A stretch of DNA of 64,000 bases from Aulosira sp. FACHB-615. GTDB lineage: Bacteria > Cyanobacteriota > Cyanobacteriia > Cyanobacteriales > Nostocaceae. Location of the stretch: positions 62,001-126,000 of the forward strand of contig NZ_JACJSE010000008.1 of NCBI RefSeq assembly GCF_014698045.1, in the 5' to 3' direction. The translations under genes were made by a program, and so were the position numbers. The stretch's first letter is position 1. Each line of letters opens with the position of its first letter. The notes below the pieces were generated by a model that worked only from the letters and a program-made list of their open reading frames with translations, was not told the DNA's origin and ran no database searches. Positions 1 to 8,630 of the stretch are shown piece after piece.

Positions 1-2
1 CT

Positions 3-557
3 GACAATTCCCCAACCACAACTGATTCTCAACCCACAGCCAGTCCCACACCAGAAGCACCCCCGGTAGAGCCAGAAAAACCAAATAAATCAAAAAAAGT
101 TAGTACCACTAGCCGTCAAAGCGTTCCCGCATTCCCTACAGGGACAGACAGAAGCACCGTAGAAGCAACTCTCGGCAGACCCAAAAGGGATTTCAGAGGT
201 TTGTGGGGTGATACTCGCGCTGTCACTTACAAAGTCGTCCCAAATCAAATCGACTTGGGCTATTTATTCGACCGTAATTCTGGCAGGTTGGTGCAAACTG
301 AAGCCGCATTTGCTCAATCTGTAGACCCACAAGTGATGCAAAATACTTTAAGTGGAATGCTAAACGGTCGAGTCACTCCCGAAATTCAGCAAAAACTCAC
401 ACAACTCCAGCAGCGTCAAAAAGATGATTTCAGTTTTAATTTAGGTTCTGTGAAAGGACAAGTTGTCCGCCAGAATTGTGATTTTATTTATATCAGCATC
501 TGGGAAGCTGACTTACATCCCATTGGCGACCCATCGTCTGCTAAACAATGTTCGTAA
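3..557 (+). CDS. C-terminal part of a protein, probably the tail of a Ser/Thr protein kinase
   Basis: The frame is open from the left edge, so the 5' end lies outside the window. The visible 184 residues start with a Pro/Thr/Ser/Lys-rich linker of about 45 residues, low in complexity. A compact domain follows, containing LGRPKRDFRGLWGDTRA, YLFDRNSGRL and a C-terminal IYISIWEADLHP. From memory, this kind of domain occurs at the C-terminus of cyanobacterial Ser/Thr kinases after a proline-rich linker; no kinase motif is visible here, so the kinase call is inference. The gene converges on sasA across a repeat-rich hairpin region. It could equally be a secreted protein with a Pro-rich linker. Confidence 0.5.
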   Translation, partial: DNSPTTTDSQPTASPTPEAPPVEPEKPNKSKKVSTTSRQSVPAFPTGTDRSTVEATLGRPKRDFRGLWGDTRAVTYKVVPNQIDLGYLFDRNSGRLVQTEAAFAQSVDPQVMQNTLSGMLNGRVTPEIQQKLTQLQQRQKDDFSFNLGSVKGQVVRQNCDFIYISIWEADLHPIGDPSSAKQCS

Positions 558-569
558 AATTTGGGAAAG

Positions 570-694
570 GGACGAGGGGGACGAGGGGACAAGGTGGATA
601 AGGTGGACAAGGTGGAAACTATATTTCTTCTCCCTTGTCTCCCCTCTCTCCCTTGTCTCCCCCCTCTCCCTTGTCTCCCCCCTCTCCCTTGTCT
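570..694. repeat. GA-rich block facing an 18-bp C/T-rich tandem array
   Basis: An 18-bp unit, TCTCCCTTGTCTCCCCTC, is repeated 3.7 times at 629-694 with one-base differences. Just upstream, 570-616 is rich in GGGGACGAGG and AAGGTGGA units and is roughly complementary to the array. The two halves could fold into a long imperfect hairpin between two convergent genes and may end transcription on both strands. Confidence 0.7.
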
Positions 695-715
695 AATACC
701 ACTCAACACTCAGCC

Positions 716-1903
716 CTAAAACGGATAAACAGGCAACGTAAAGTGAAACCAGGCTCCACCGTTAGGTGTAGAATCTACCCAAATTTGACCGTAATGCGCC
801 CGAATAATTCGCTGGCATAAACACAAACCAATGCCATATCCGTCAGTACCTTCATCTCTTTGCAGGCGGAAGTGGTTCTCAAAAATTAATTCACGACTTT
901 CGGCGGGAATACCAGGGCCAGTATCGCCCACGCTAAACTGCACTTTTTGGGTGGTGCGGTGCAAGCCGGCAACAGTAATTTTACCGCCTACTGGTGTATA
1001 TTTGATAGCATTATCCAAGAGGTTGACGACGACTTGGCGAATGCGTTCTGGATCGGCATAGACGCAAGGCAGGTCTGAGGGAATATCTGTTTCTAGGGTT
1101 TGGGATTTGGCGGTGTAGCGATCGCCTAATTCCTCTAACACTTCTAAACAAAGTTGTCCAAGTTCAATTTTTTGCGGTATAATTGGAAACTCTTTATCAC
1201 TGCCTCTGCCTACCTGCAACAAATCAGCAATTAAGCGGTCAATTAACTTGGTTTGAGTCCGAGCTTGTTTTAACAAATGGGCGGCCATAGCTGGCTTGAG
1301 ACGTTGAAAGCTGCCTGATTCTATATTGTAATTAGATTGCAGTGTTTCAATAGCGATCGCTGCCGCCGTTAAAGGATTCCGCAAGTCATGAGCCAACATC
1401 GCTATGACTCGATCTTTGAACTGTAATTGCTCCTGAAGTTTTTCCTTTTCTTGTTTCAAATGAAAGATTTCATCAGAAAGTTTAATCAGTTCGGCGGAAA
1501 CAGCAACAGAATTAATTGTTGATTTGGGTGGTGATACCCGACTATTTTCATCGATACGTTCTTGAAAATCTTCTTGCAATTTTAAATAAGCGTCTACAGC
1601 AGTTTGCCAACGCGGCCACCAGTTTTTTAATTGAGCAATAATATTACTTCCAGCCAGAACTTGCCTTGGTTCTGGATGAATTTTAATCAACGCTGGCGTA
1701 GCTACTAACTTAAAATGTTCGGCTAGATACGGTTGTTGACCGACATCAATAATTTGGACTTCAAAGTGATACTCTGCCTGCAACTCTTTTAAGTAAGAGC
1801 GTATTCGCTGTACCTGTTGTCGAGACTGGGGTCTGCCATCGACAAACAGCAACAACTGTAGAGGAGCCTCAAAATAATTAGGCTGATCCTGGGAAACTTG
1901 CAT
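716..1903 (-). CDS. sasA: Adaptive-response sensory histidine kinase SasA (circadian clock output)
   Basis: SasA couples the KaiC oscillator to the response regulator RpaA. Residues 14-100 form the KaiB-like thioredoxin-fold sensor domain (PLQLLLFVDGRP, VATPALIKI). A coiled-coil linker follows (about 135-165). The HisKA box is MLAHDLRNPLTA with the phospho-acceptor at His172, and the ATPase domain has N box NLLDNAIKY (294-302), G1 GDTGPGIP (326-333) and G2 GYGIGL (355-360). Length with the ATG at 1903 is 395 residues, normal for SasA. In-frame TTG (1930) and GTG (1921) codons lie upstream, but known SasA proteins begin close to the ATG. No kai genes are in the window, and the gene is convergent with its right-hand neighbour in these coordinates. 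Confidence 0.95.
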   Translation of the reverse strand: MQVSQDQPNYFEAPLQLLLFVDGRPQSRQQVQRIRSYLKELQAEYHFEVQIIDVGQQPYLAEHFKLVATPALIKIHPEPRQVLAGSNIIAQLKNWWPRWQTAVDAYLKLQEDFQERIDENSRVSPPKSTINSVAVSAELIKLSDEIFHLKQEKEKLQEQLQFKDRVIAMLAHDLRNPLTAAAIAIETLQSNYNIESGSFQRLKPAMAAHLLKQARTQTKLIDRLIADLLQVGRGSDKEFPIIPQKIELGQLCLEVLEELGDRYTAKSQTLETDIPSDLPCVYADPERIRQVVVNLLDNAIKYTPVGGKITVAGLHRTTQKVQFSVGDTGPGIPAESRELIFENHFRLQRDEGTDGYGIGLCLCQRIIRAHYGQIWVDSTPNGGAWFHFTLPVYPF

Positions 1904-3138
1904 GTAATCGTGTTTCAGCACTGGTAACAACCTGGCAACGCTTTGCAGAAGATGAAATTGACTAACGGTTGTCGATGGTCGTTGTTTTTATCAATTTAAT
2001 ATCTATTTTAGATTTTTCATACTCCTACCCGCCCTAAGTTTTGGATGTAAGATACACCTTTTTTTCAATTTTTGCTTTCTTTTTAACTAACTTGCTGCTC
2101 AATCAACAACCTACCTGTTATACCATTTTGGATTTTGGATTGGGGAAGATTTGATTGGTAAGCTGTTCAGCAATCTATCTGTCACAATCATTTTGCCACT
2201 TGGTATAAGTATAAGTGCGTATACAAGTCTTACCACAATGTAGGAGCAGAGTTAATTGGTGAAAACTTTTATACAACTCAAGTTAGCTTTGGTGGTTTGC
2301 ACTCAGGCGGCTCTCAATGAACTAGATATGTTCATACCTAGCTATTTATCTGGGAATGATGAATTTTCCCAGCCAAACTTTAGCAGTTTTGCTTAACTAT
2401 CAGCACTCAAGCCGATTTTTCAGAACAGCTTCCCCTTAACTTAAGCAATTTACTAAGCTACAGAAACCAATTTACTGCTTTTTGTCAACTTTTAGTCAGG
2501 ATTTATGCAAAATTCTCGATGACTAAACTAATTGCATTCTCAACAGTGTGAATGGATATCATTTAAAATGCAATTTTTATGCTGTTCTTAACCCTTGTAT
2601 AAAGTTGCGGTCTTACACAAAGCAGCAACCGTGATGTAGAGTCGGGAACTTTGATTTAGTAAGCAGCACCACAAAACATCAGCACTTGTAACAACAGCAT
2701 TTGCTTCGCTTCTAATACCCAGTTATTCTCTAGAATGCTGCCACCAGAATAAATGAATGCGATCGCACTCCTCAAGGCAGTTATTTTTACTTGCACAAAT
2801 AGGAAGAGGTTGTTGATAGTAGTGCTAAGAAACTTTTTCTGCTCTTTCACTGATAGAACCAGAGAAAATTTCTACCTGACTTAACATTCTTGTTTTTTGG
2901 TGATCCCTAGTGGGGATATACTCCTTAGTCTAGCACTGTACCGCCAAGAGGACTAACTTTCTTTGGCAAATCTGGAATTTTCACGATTTTACAATTGTTT
3001 ATTTACGTGTCTGATTGCGAAACATAGGGGATTATTTGCTAGTCATCCGTTATAGTTTTGCTGGGGATGGACAGCTAGATAGCTGTCACATCTAACCCTT
3101 CTTAGCCAACTATAATTCAGCACATTACAGACACAAAA
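1904..3138. other. 1.2-kb intergenic region upstream of sasA and of the SLH gene
   Basis: This AT-rich region separates two divergent genes and must hold both promoters. I see no RNA gene. A short hairpin, GACAGCT-AGAT-AGCTGTC, lies at 3070-3087, about 50 bases before the SLH start, in the probable leader. A weak 45-codon frame with a GTG start is at 2259-2396, with an AGGAG 12 bases upstream; it has no recognisable family and is not called as a gene. Confidence 0.5.
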
Positions 3139-4815
3139 ATGAAATATCAAGGTTTTCATTTTTCTTCCATCAAAAGTATTTACTCGTTTTCTGGAAGAAA
3201 CCTGAAATTGAATTTATCCTTAAAAGCCGGACTGACAGCTTTATTATTAGCTGCAACTGGTTCGACATTATTGATAGGGACAGCAAATGGCGGTGCTTCG
3301 CCCAGTGTGATAGCGCAAGCACCAGCAGCAGCAAAAGTAATTTATGTCAACCCAGCAACAGGTCAAGACAATGCAAGTGCAGGTGCAACAGCAGCCGCAC
3401 CATACAAAACTATTAGCTTTGCACTCACCCAAGCTCAACCAAGTACAATTATTCGACTTGCGCCAGGAAATTATAACCAAGAAACTGGAGAAACATTTCC
3501 ACTGTTAATCAAATCAGGGGTGACGTTACAAGGTGACGAAGCCAGCAAAGGTCAAGGGATAATTATTACTGGAGCAGGCTATTACACCAGCCGCACATTT
3601 GCGAGACAAGAAATTACCATTTTAGCTGACAACAACAGCGCGATCGCAGGTGTCACCGTGACTAACCCGACTCAACGCGGTACAGGTATTTGGGTAGAAT
3701 CTACTAACCCGGTGATTCAAAACAACACTTTTACCGCTAATGGTCGAGAAGGCGTATTTGTCACGGGTACAGGAAATCCCAGAATTGAAGGCAATATCTT
3801 TGTGCAGAACAAAGGTAATGGGGTTTCTATTGCCAGAGCCGCTCAGGGTGTAGTCAGAAATAACTTATTTCAGGATACAGGTTTTGGTTTAGCGATCGGT
3901 GGAACTTCCACAACTTTAGTAGAAGGAAACCAAATCATTCAAAACCAAGATGGTCTATTTATCTCCGACTCCGCTAAACCCGTACTCCGCAAGAATGTCA
4001 TTCAAAGTAATAAGCGAGATGGTGTAGTCGCCATTACCACTGCTCAACCAGACTTGGGTACAAACGAAAATCCTGGTGGTAATCTGATTCGTGGTAATAC
4101 TCGTTATGACGTAAACAACGCCACAAAAACTAACACCATTGTGGCTGTTGGTAATGATGTTGATCAGAAAAAAATCTTTGGTCAAGTAGACTTTGTAGCA
4201 GCCACAGTCGAACCACCAACAGGCGGCGCTGTGGCCTTTAAAGATGTACCGAGCAATTTTTGGGCAAAAAGCTACATTGAAGCTTTAGCCGCACAAAATA
4301 TTATTGCTGGGTTCCCAGATGGCACATTTAAACCCAATGACCCTGTAACTCGCGCCCAGTTTGCCACAATTATTACTAAAGCTTTAAATCCCACCGCTAA
4401 ACGTAGCGCCATCACCTTTCAAGACGTTCCTAGCAATTTTTGGGCTTTCGCTGCAATTAGATCCGCTTATCAAAGCCAATTTGTTTCAGGCTACCCTGAT
4501 GGTACATTTAAACCACAGCAACAAATTCCCAGAGTACAAGCACTAGTAGCCCTAGCCAATGGTTTAGGCTTAACCGCCAATAATCAAAACGTGCTGAATT
4601 TCTACAATGATGCGGCGCAAATTCCTAATTATGCAACTGGCCCAGTTGCAGCAGCCACTGTCCGCCAATTAGTAATTAACTATCCTACCGTTAAACAGCT
4701 TGATCCTAATCGGCAAGCAACCAGAGCCGAAGTAGCAGCTTTTGTCTACCAAGCCCTCGTTAATGCTGGACGCGCTCAACCAATAACCTCACCTTACTTG
4801 GTGACAGCTCAGTAA
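3139..4815 (+). CDS. Secreted right-handed beta-helix protein with C-terminal S-layer homology domains
   Basis: The N-terminus has a long basic stretch and a hydrophobic segment (about residues 28-50, LKAGLTALLLAATGS), consistent with an export signal. Residues 65-340 form a DUF1565/beta-helix region with repeated short strands such as NPVIQNNTFTANGREGV and GNPRIEGNIFVQNKGNGV. Three SLH modules follow at about 355-410, 415-475 and 485-545, with the signatures DVPSNFWA, FPDGTFKPNDPVTRAQF and RAEVAAFVYQALV. SLH domains bind the peptidoglycan-linked cell wall, so the protein is probably held at the cell surface or in the periplasm. The beta-helix could bind or cut polysaccharide; no catalytic residues are identifiable. 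A hairpin terminator follows 24 bases after the stop. Confidence 0.88.
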   Translation: MKYQGFHFSSIKSIYSFSGRNLKLNLSLKAGLTALLLAATGSTLLIGTANGGASPSVIAQAPAAAKVIYVNPATGQDNASAGATAAAPYKTISFALTQAQPSTIIRLAPGNYNQETGETFPLLIKSGVTLQGDEASKGQGIIITGAGYYTSRTFARQEITILADNNSAIAGVTVTNPTQRGTGIWVESTNPVIQNNTFTANGREGVFVTGTGNPRIEGNIFVQNKGNGVSIARAAQGVVRNNLFQDTGFGLAIGGTSTTLVEGNQIIQNQDGLFISDSAKPVLRKNVIQSNKRDGVVAITTAQPDLGTNENPGGNLIRGNTRYDVNNATKTNTIVAVGNDVDQKKIFGQVDFVAATVEPPTGGAVAFKDVPSNFWAKSYIEALAAQNIIAGFPDGTFKPNDPVTRAQFATIITKALNPTAKRSAITFQDVPSNFWAFAAIRSAYQSQFVSGYPDGTFKPQQQIPRVQALVALANGLGLTANNQNVLNFYNDAAQIPNYATGPVAAATVRQLVINYPTVKQLDPNRQATRAEVAAFVYQALVNAGRAQPITSPYLVTAQ

Positions 4816-4838
4816 AATTCTCTGTTGAAACTGGGTGT

Positions 4839-4871
4839 AAGGGTGTAAGGGTTTTGAACACCTACACCCTT
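4839..4871 (+). terminator. Hairpin terminator after the SLH gene
   Basis: AAGGGTGTA (4839-4847) pairs with TACACCCTT (4863-4871), a 9-bp stem followed by TTTATTA. It is one of several GGGTGTAAGGG hairpins in the window that sit just after genes. Confidence 0.65.
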
Positions 4872-4986
4872 TTATTACGTAATTTATCAATAAAAATAGC
4901 AATTTTTATGACTACATTATTAACAGTAATCATTTCTAAGGCATGATTTTAATGAAGTGAGTTATACAACAATCAGTGTATATTTA

Positions 4987-5000
4987 GTAAGTTAATTTAC
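4987..5000. promoter_or_regulatory. NtcA-like palindrome GTA-N8-TAC
   Basis: GTAAGTTAATTTAC is a perfect palindrome matching the NtcA consensus GTA-N8-TAC. A TAAGTT sequence that could act as a -10 box starts 19 bases downstream at 5020. No gene begins within 700 bases on either strand, so this may be chance or may drive an unseen small RNA. Confidence 0.25.
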
Positions 5001-5026
5001 ATACTATCATTTGTTTCTATAAGTTT

Positions 5027-5149
5027 AGGACTTACGCAACTAGCATATTTTTTCTGTAGGGTGTGTGACGCAACGAGAAGATTTTAACGTAGTCATCAGA
5101 TTTATAGCGTCACGCACTAACCACCAATTGCGACACTTACGTAAGTCCT
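5027..5149. mobile_element. 123-bp MITE-like inverted-repeat element
   Basis: The ends AGGACTTACG (5027-5036) and CGTAAGTCCT (5140-5149) are perfect inverted repeats. An inner pair, GTGTGTGACGC and GCGTCACGCAC, extends the fold. There is no coding capacity. The same AGGACTTACGC end occurs alone at about 11138-11150 and 61286-61296, which shows a dispersed family. Confidence 0.65.
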
Positions 5150-5770
5150 GAAGTTATATAGAACTAATATTTGATTTGGGAAAAATCAGTGAACTTAGAT
5201 AAGGCTTTTTTCCTACTCTCTAACTACACAAGTAAATTTAGAAAGCAAACCGAACTCATCCATATTCCAAATTATTAAGTAATGAAAATTGTTGCCTGAC
5301 GATGAAAATTGTTGGGAACTAACAGTAAAGAAATACAGTCGATGTAAATAAGCCAAGCAAGATACCAATTGATAAATATTAGGGTTTTGGTATCACCACA
5401 GATAAATGGAACTCTGAAATTCAATTGACAGTCTTCTGCGGAGACAGCAGATATGAGGCTATAAGTAAAACTCATAGTCTTAAATTACTGCTTTTAGATT
5501 TGCAGATGATGTCTCATAAGTATTGCAATTCAGGCAATACAGCTATTCACGCTGCTAATAAATAGTAGCTTGTGAGTACTCACGAAAGTATTTTTGTAAA
5601 TACTTTTGGCAATTTTTTGTGGCATTTTTTTCAAAATCTGCCATGAATTTTGTATTGCAATTTTTCAGGAATAGAGATGGTGATCACAGATTTTATGGAA
5701 AATATTTACCGAAAATTACAATCACAAATCTAGTTCCTAATAATTTCTAATTACTCAACTGAGGTGAGTT
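5150..5770. other. Non-coding region upstream of the DUF4360 gene
   Basis: AT-rich sequence with no family-like reading frame. A 66-codon frame on the minus strand (5275-5475) has no start signal or recognisable domain and is not called. Confidence 0.4.
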
Positions 5771-6376
5771 ATGAACATTCAAAATATCAGGAAAACATCT
5801 ATCAACTTGGCAAAATCTTTTTTTGCAGGTGCAGTACTAATTACAGCTTCTGTTGGCCCTGCTTTTGCTGCTGACAAAGTTGAGATTCTGGGTGCAGAAT
5901 ATGGTGGTAATGGTTGTCCTGAAGGTTCTGCTAGTGTAAATGTGAGTCCTGATGGTCAAGAGTTAAGTATTCTCTTCGATCAGTTTATTGCTTTAGGAAA
6001 TCAATCATCAGAAAGGCGTAAAAGTTGTAATTTGAGCATTCCAATTAAAGTGCCTCAAGGATTCCAAATTTCTCTCTATGATGCTGATTACCGTGGCTAT
6101 GTCGCTCCTAGTACCACTGGGAGACTTAGAGCCGAATACTTTTTTGCTGGTCAACGTGGCCCTGTTTTATCTCGGACATTTCGTGGCGAAACTGACTACA
6201 ACGTTCGAGATCAGTTAGTGACTGTTGCTGATGTGTGGTCACGCTGTGGCGATAGTGTAAATATGCGTGTCAATGCAGCGATGACTGCTAATGGAGCAGG
6301 TATGGCGACTGTTGACTCCTTCGACTTGGCTCACCGGGGATTGGTGTATCACATCAAATATCGTCAGTGTCGTTAG
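5771..6376 (+). CDS. DUF4360 secreted protein
   Basis: A signal peptide with hydrophobic core FFAGAVLITASVG ends at AFA-AD (about residue 34). The mature part has the family's arrangement: GGNGCPEGSASVNVSPDGQEL near the start, a cysteine in RRKSCNLSIPI, a central region about the Tyr-rich YDADYRGYV, and a final cysteine. The four to five cysteines suggest disulfides in the periplasm or outside the cell. Function of the family is unknown. The ATG is preceded by GAGGTGAG with good spacing. A hairpin follows the gene. Confidence 0.85.
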   Translation: MNIQNIRKTSINLAKSFFAGAVLITASVGPAFAADKVEILGAEYGGNGCPEGSASVNVSPDGQELSILFDQFIALGNQSSERRKSCNLSIPIKVPQGFQISLYDADYRGYVAPSTTGRLRAEYFFAGQRGPVLSRTFRGETDYNVRDQLVTVADVWSRCGDSVNMRVNAAMTANGAGMATVDSFDLAHRGLVYHIKYRQCR

Positions 6377-6445
6377 ATAGGCTGAAAGCGAGGATAGGGG
6401 AAAATCAAGTCAAAAATTCTCTGACTTTTGAATTTTGACCTCTGT

Positions 6446-6478
6446 AAGGGTGTAGGTTTTCAAAATCCTCATACCCTT
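6446..6478 (+). terminator. Hairpin after the DUF4360 gene
   Basis: AAGGGTGTAGG pairs imperfectly with CCTCATACCCTT around a TTTTCAAAAT loop. No T-run follows, so it may act as an mRNA-stabilising end or a repeat-derived terminator. Confidence 0.45.
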
Positions 6479-6547
6479 ATAGCTCAATGGTGATGAGGGT
6501 TGATTGCTTAATTTCTGCTCTAGCTACCAGACAAGGAGTAAGATTTG

Positions 6548-6606
6548 GGGGATTCTCCCCCAAGCCCCCGATTGGGGGACGGTTGCGTCCCCCAAACCCC
6601 CTCCAA
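6548..6606. repeat. GGGGGA/CCCCC palindromic intergenic repeat
   Basis: A compact G/C-run palindrome, with GATTGGGGGACGG and CGTCCCCCAAACCCCC at its centre, set in AT-rich sequence. The rest of 6379-6981 has no gene. A partial copy of the GTTGGGT repeat lies at about 6717. Confidence 0.55.
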
Positions 6607-6981
6607 AATCATTCTTTCGTTTTTTGTAGAGTCATTATTTGTTGGTTTGGTGGTGATTTAGTTTTCTGATTTTAAAGGTATTGTCTTATACCTTAATATA
6701 TTTCAGTTAAGACTTTGTTGGGTGGAGCGATAGCTTAACCAAAACGTATTTCTTTATACTGAAGTCATAATGTCATCAGGAATGCAGTGGACTTGATATG
6801 AGTTCTGGTTAAATACAAATGACAAAACCGCCCACACATTACCTGAAAGAATAGCTAACAAGGTATGGTTGTGGCGGTTTTAAAAATCGCTGTTGGGTAA
6901 CTGGTAGCGATGCTAACCTATAAAAATTTTGGAAGATTGGCACTGTTCGGGTAAAACAGCAAAGGAGTTAAATGTGCAGTA

Positions 6982-7281
6982 TCAAGCACTACCTGTAAAA
7001 GCAACTTCTGGGAACTTCAACTGAGCTTCTGCCATTGGACGGTTTCGACCTTCCTCTTGCCAGTAGTTGATCACTTCTGTTGCTTTGTTAAGCAATTCTA
7101 CGCGATCTAGCTCAGTAATCCAGTGTTTGGATTCGAGTTCCTTTTTTAACTCTTCCCAAGCATCATTTCTGGGCCAGAAAAAGTACTTTGTTAAGGGACT
7201 GGTACCTTTACCTACAACTTGGTCAACTGCTAGGGCAACGTTATCTTCCAACCAAAGAATTTTTAGAATGAACTTGGTCAA
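6982..7281 (-). CDS. ycf65: 30S ribosomal protein PSRP-3 (Ycf65-like)
   Basis: This is a plastid/cyanobacterial-specific small-subunit protein. The match rests on FILKILWLEDNVALAVDQ, GTSPLTKYFFWPRNDAWEELK and WQEEGRNRPMAEAQL. It is 99 residues, typical for the family. The start is TTG at 7281: an in-frame TGA lies directly before it, no ATG lies in the family's N-terminal region, and GGAGGT sits 4 bases upstream. It probably stands alone, with about 250 bases of non-coding sequence separating it from the divergent HAD gene. Confidence 0.93.
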   Translation of the reverse strand: MTKFILKILWLEDNVALAVDQVVGKGTSPLTKYFFWPRNDAWEELKKELESKHWITELDRVELLNKATEVINYWQEEGRNRPMAEAQLKFPEVAFTGSA

Positions 7282-7528
7282 TCACACCTCCGGGATACAT
7301 CCGGGCATAGCTTACTAAGTTTGCGATTGCTTATTGTAACTTAATATCTAGCCGAATGACCAAACTTTTCAGGGAGTAGGGAATGGGGAGTGGGGAATTA
7401 TCGAAAGAATTCAGGACTCAGAAGCCAGAATTCTCCAATTAAATTCTATGCGGCTGATTCTGAATTCTTCTTCAAGGATGCTTATCCAATTTAAAATCGG
7501 AAAAGTTTAAATTGTGATCCACGCAACC

Positions 7529-8320
7529 ATGACTGCACAAGCTTCAGCACGAGCAATTGTCGTTTTTGATATTGATGGCGTTGTGCGCGATGTCGGCGGT
7601 TCTTATCGCCGCGCGATCGCTGATACTGTAGAGTATTTTACTAACGCTGCATATCGTCCCACACCGTTAGATATTGACCAACTCAAGTCTGAAGGCGTTT
7701 GGAATAACGATTGGGAAGCATCGCAAGAATTAATTTACCGTTACTTTGAGTCTCAAGGAAAGACAAGAGAACAACAACAGCTAGACTACAACTCTATTGT
7801 GACTTTTTTTCAAGCCCGTTATCGTGGCCCAGACCCGAATAATTTCACGGGATATATTTGTGATGAACCTTTATTATTAAGTTCAGATTATTTACAGCAG
7901 TTGACTGAAGCTAATATTGCTTGGGGATTTTTTAGTGGTGCTACCCGTGGTTCTGCTAATTTCATTTTAGAAAAACGCTTGGGTTTGCGATCGCCAGTGT
8001 TGATTGCAATGGAAGATGCACCCGGTAAACCCGATCCGACAGGGTTGTTTGCCACTGTTGAGAAGTTGGAGAATGAACCCAGCAACACCACCGTTATTTA
8101 TGTGGGTGATACTGTGGCTGATATGTATACAGTCACGAAAGCGCGAGAATTGCAGCCGCATCGTCCTTGGGTTGGTGTTGGAGTGTTACCGCCTCACGTC
8201 CAAGAAACAGCCGCACGCGCTCAAGCATACAGTGAAAATCTGCAAAAAGCTGGAGCCGCGATAGTTGTGAGTAATGTTGAAGAGTTAAATCCAGCCAAAA
8301 TAGCAGAACTATTGTCGTGA
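7529..8320 (+). CDS. HAD-superfamily hydrolase (TIGR01548-like)
   Basis: HAD motif I is FDIDGVVRD with nucleophile Asp14 and acid Asp16. A middle Ser/Thr motif is FFSGATRGS, motif III Lys is in GKPDP, and motif IV is YVGDTVADM. The 263 residues contain the cap between motifs I and II. Proteins of this subfamily are phosphatase-like with unknown substrates; some relatives are found with histidine biosynthesis genes, and hisF lies 5 kb away but not in the same unit. The ATG at 7529 is preferred over an in-frame GTG at 7514. Confidence 0.85.
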   Translation: MTAQASARAIVVFDIDGVVRDVGGSYRRAIADTVEYFTNAAYRPTPLDIDQLKSEGVWNNDWEASQELIYRYFESQGKTREQQQLDYNSIVTFFQARYRGPDPNNFTGYICDEPLLLSSDYLQQLTEANIAWGFFSGATRGSANFILEKRLGLRSPVLIAMEDAPGKPDPTGLFATVEKLENEPSNTTVIYVGDTVADMYTVTKARELQPHRPWVGVGVLPPHVQETAARAQAYSENLQKAGAAIVVSNVEELNPAKIAELLS

Positions 8321-8404
8321 TGAAATACAAACTTGTTGGTATTGGGAATACTTAAACTGAGAAAGCGATCGCTTTTTTACTTCATGCTGCATTTATGAAG
8401 AAGA

Positions 8405-8600
8405 ATTCAGCAATCAGGAGTCAGAATTCAGTATGGAATTCTGTATGAAACTTCCACAAGCGAGAGTGCATTGCTGCGTGATGAATATTGCTTGATATCC
8501 TCGTCCCGTGTGGGCGAAATCGAAATCAAACTTTCTTCTTCATTTCAACTCCATCCCTTTATGTGCGGAGAATCCTGAATTCTGTCTTCTGACTCCTTTT
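8405..8600. repeat. Intergenic inverted repeat (GAATTCAGGAGTCAGA type)
   Basis: AGGAGTCAGAATTCAG (8416-8431) faces CTGAATTCTGTCTTCTGACTCC (8575-8596), enclosing about 145 bases. This fills the gap between the HAD and acyltransferase genes and resembles a non-autonomous element. A degraded relative (GGACTCAGAAGCCAGAATTCT) is at about 7413. Confidence 0.55.
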
Positions 8601-8630
8601 TATTCCCAATAGTTCAAAATCTAGTTATTT

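Noticed and set aside
629..694. Tandem array considered as a CRISPR
   Set aside because: Units are 18 bp and directly joined without spacers; no cas gene is present.
2215..2240. NtcA site upstream of the SLH gene
   Set aside because: The GTA and TAC are separated by nine bases instead of eight, so the consensus is not met.
2656..2850. 64-codon minus-strand frame
   Set aside because: Hydrophobic by composition, but with no homology that I know and no Shine-Dalgarno site.
2900..3138. Riboswitch in the SLH gene leader
   Set aside because: Only short hairpins are seen; none of the conserved cores of cobalamin, TPP, glutamine or other riboswitches could be recognised.
5275..5475. 66-codon minus-strand frame
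   Set aside because: AT-rich, no start signal and no family resemblance.
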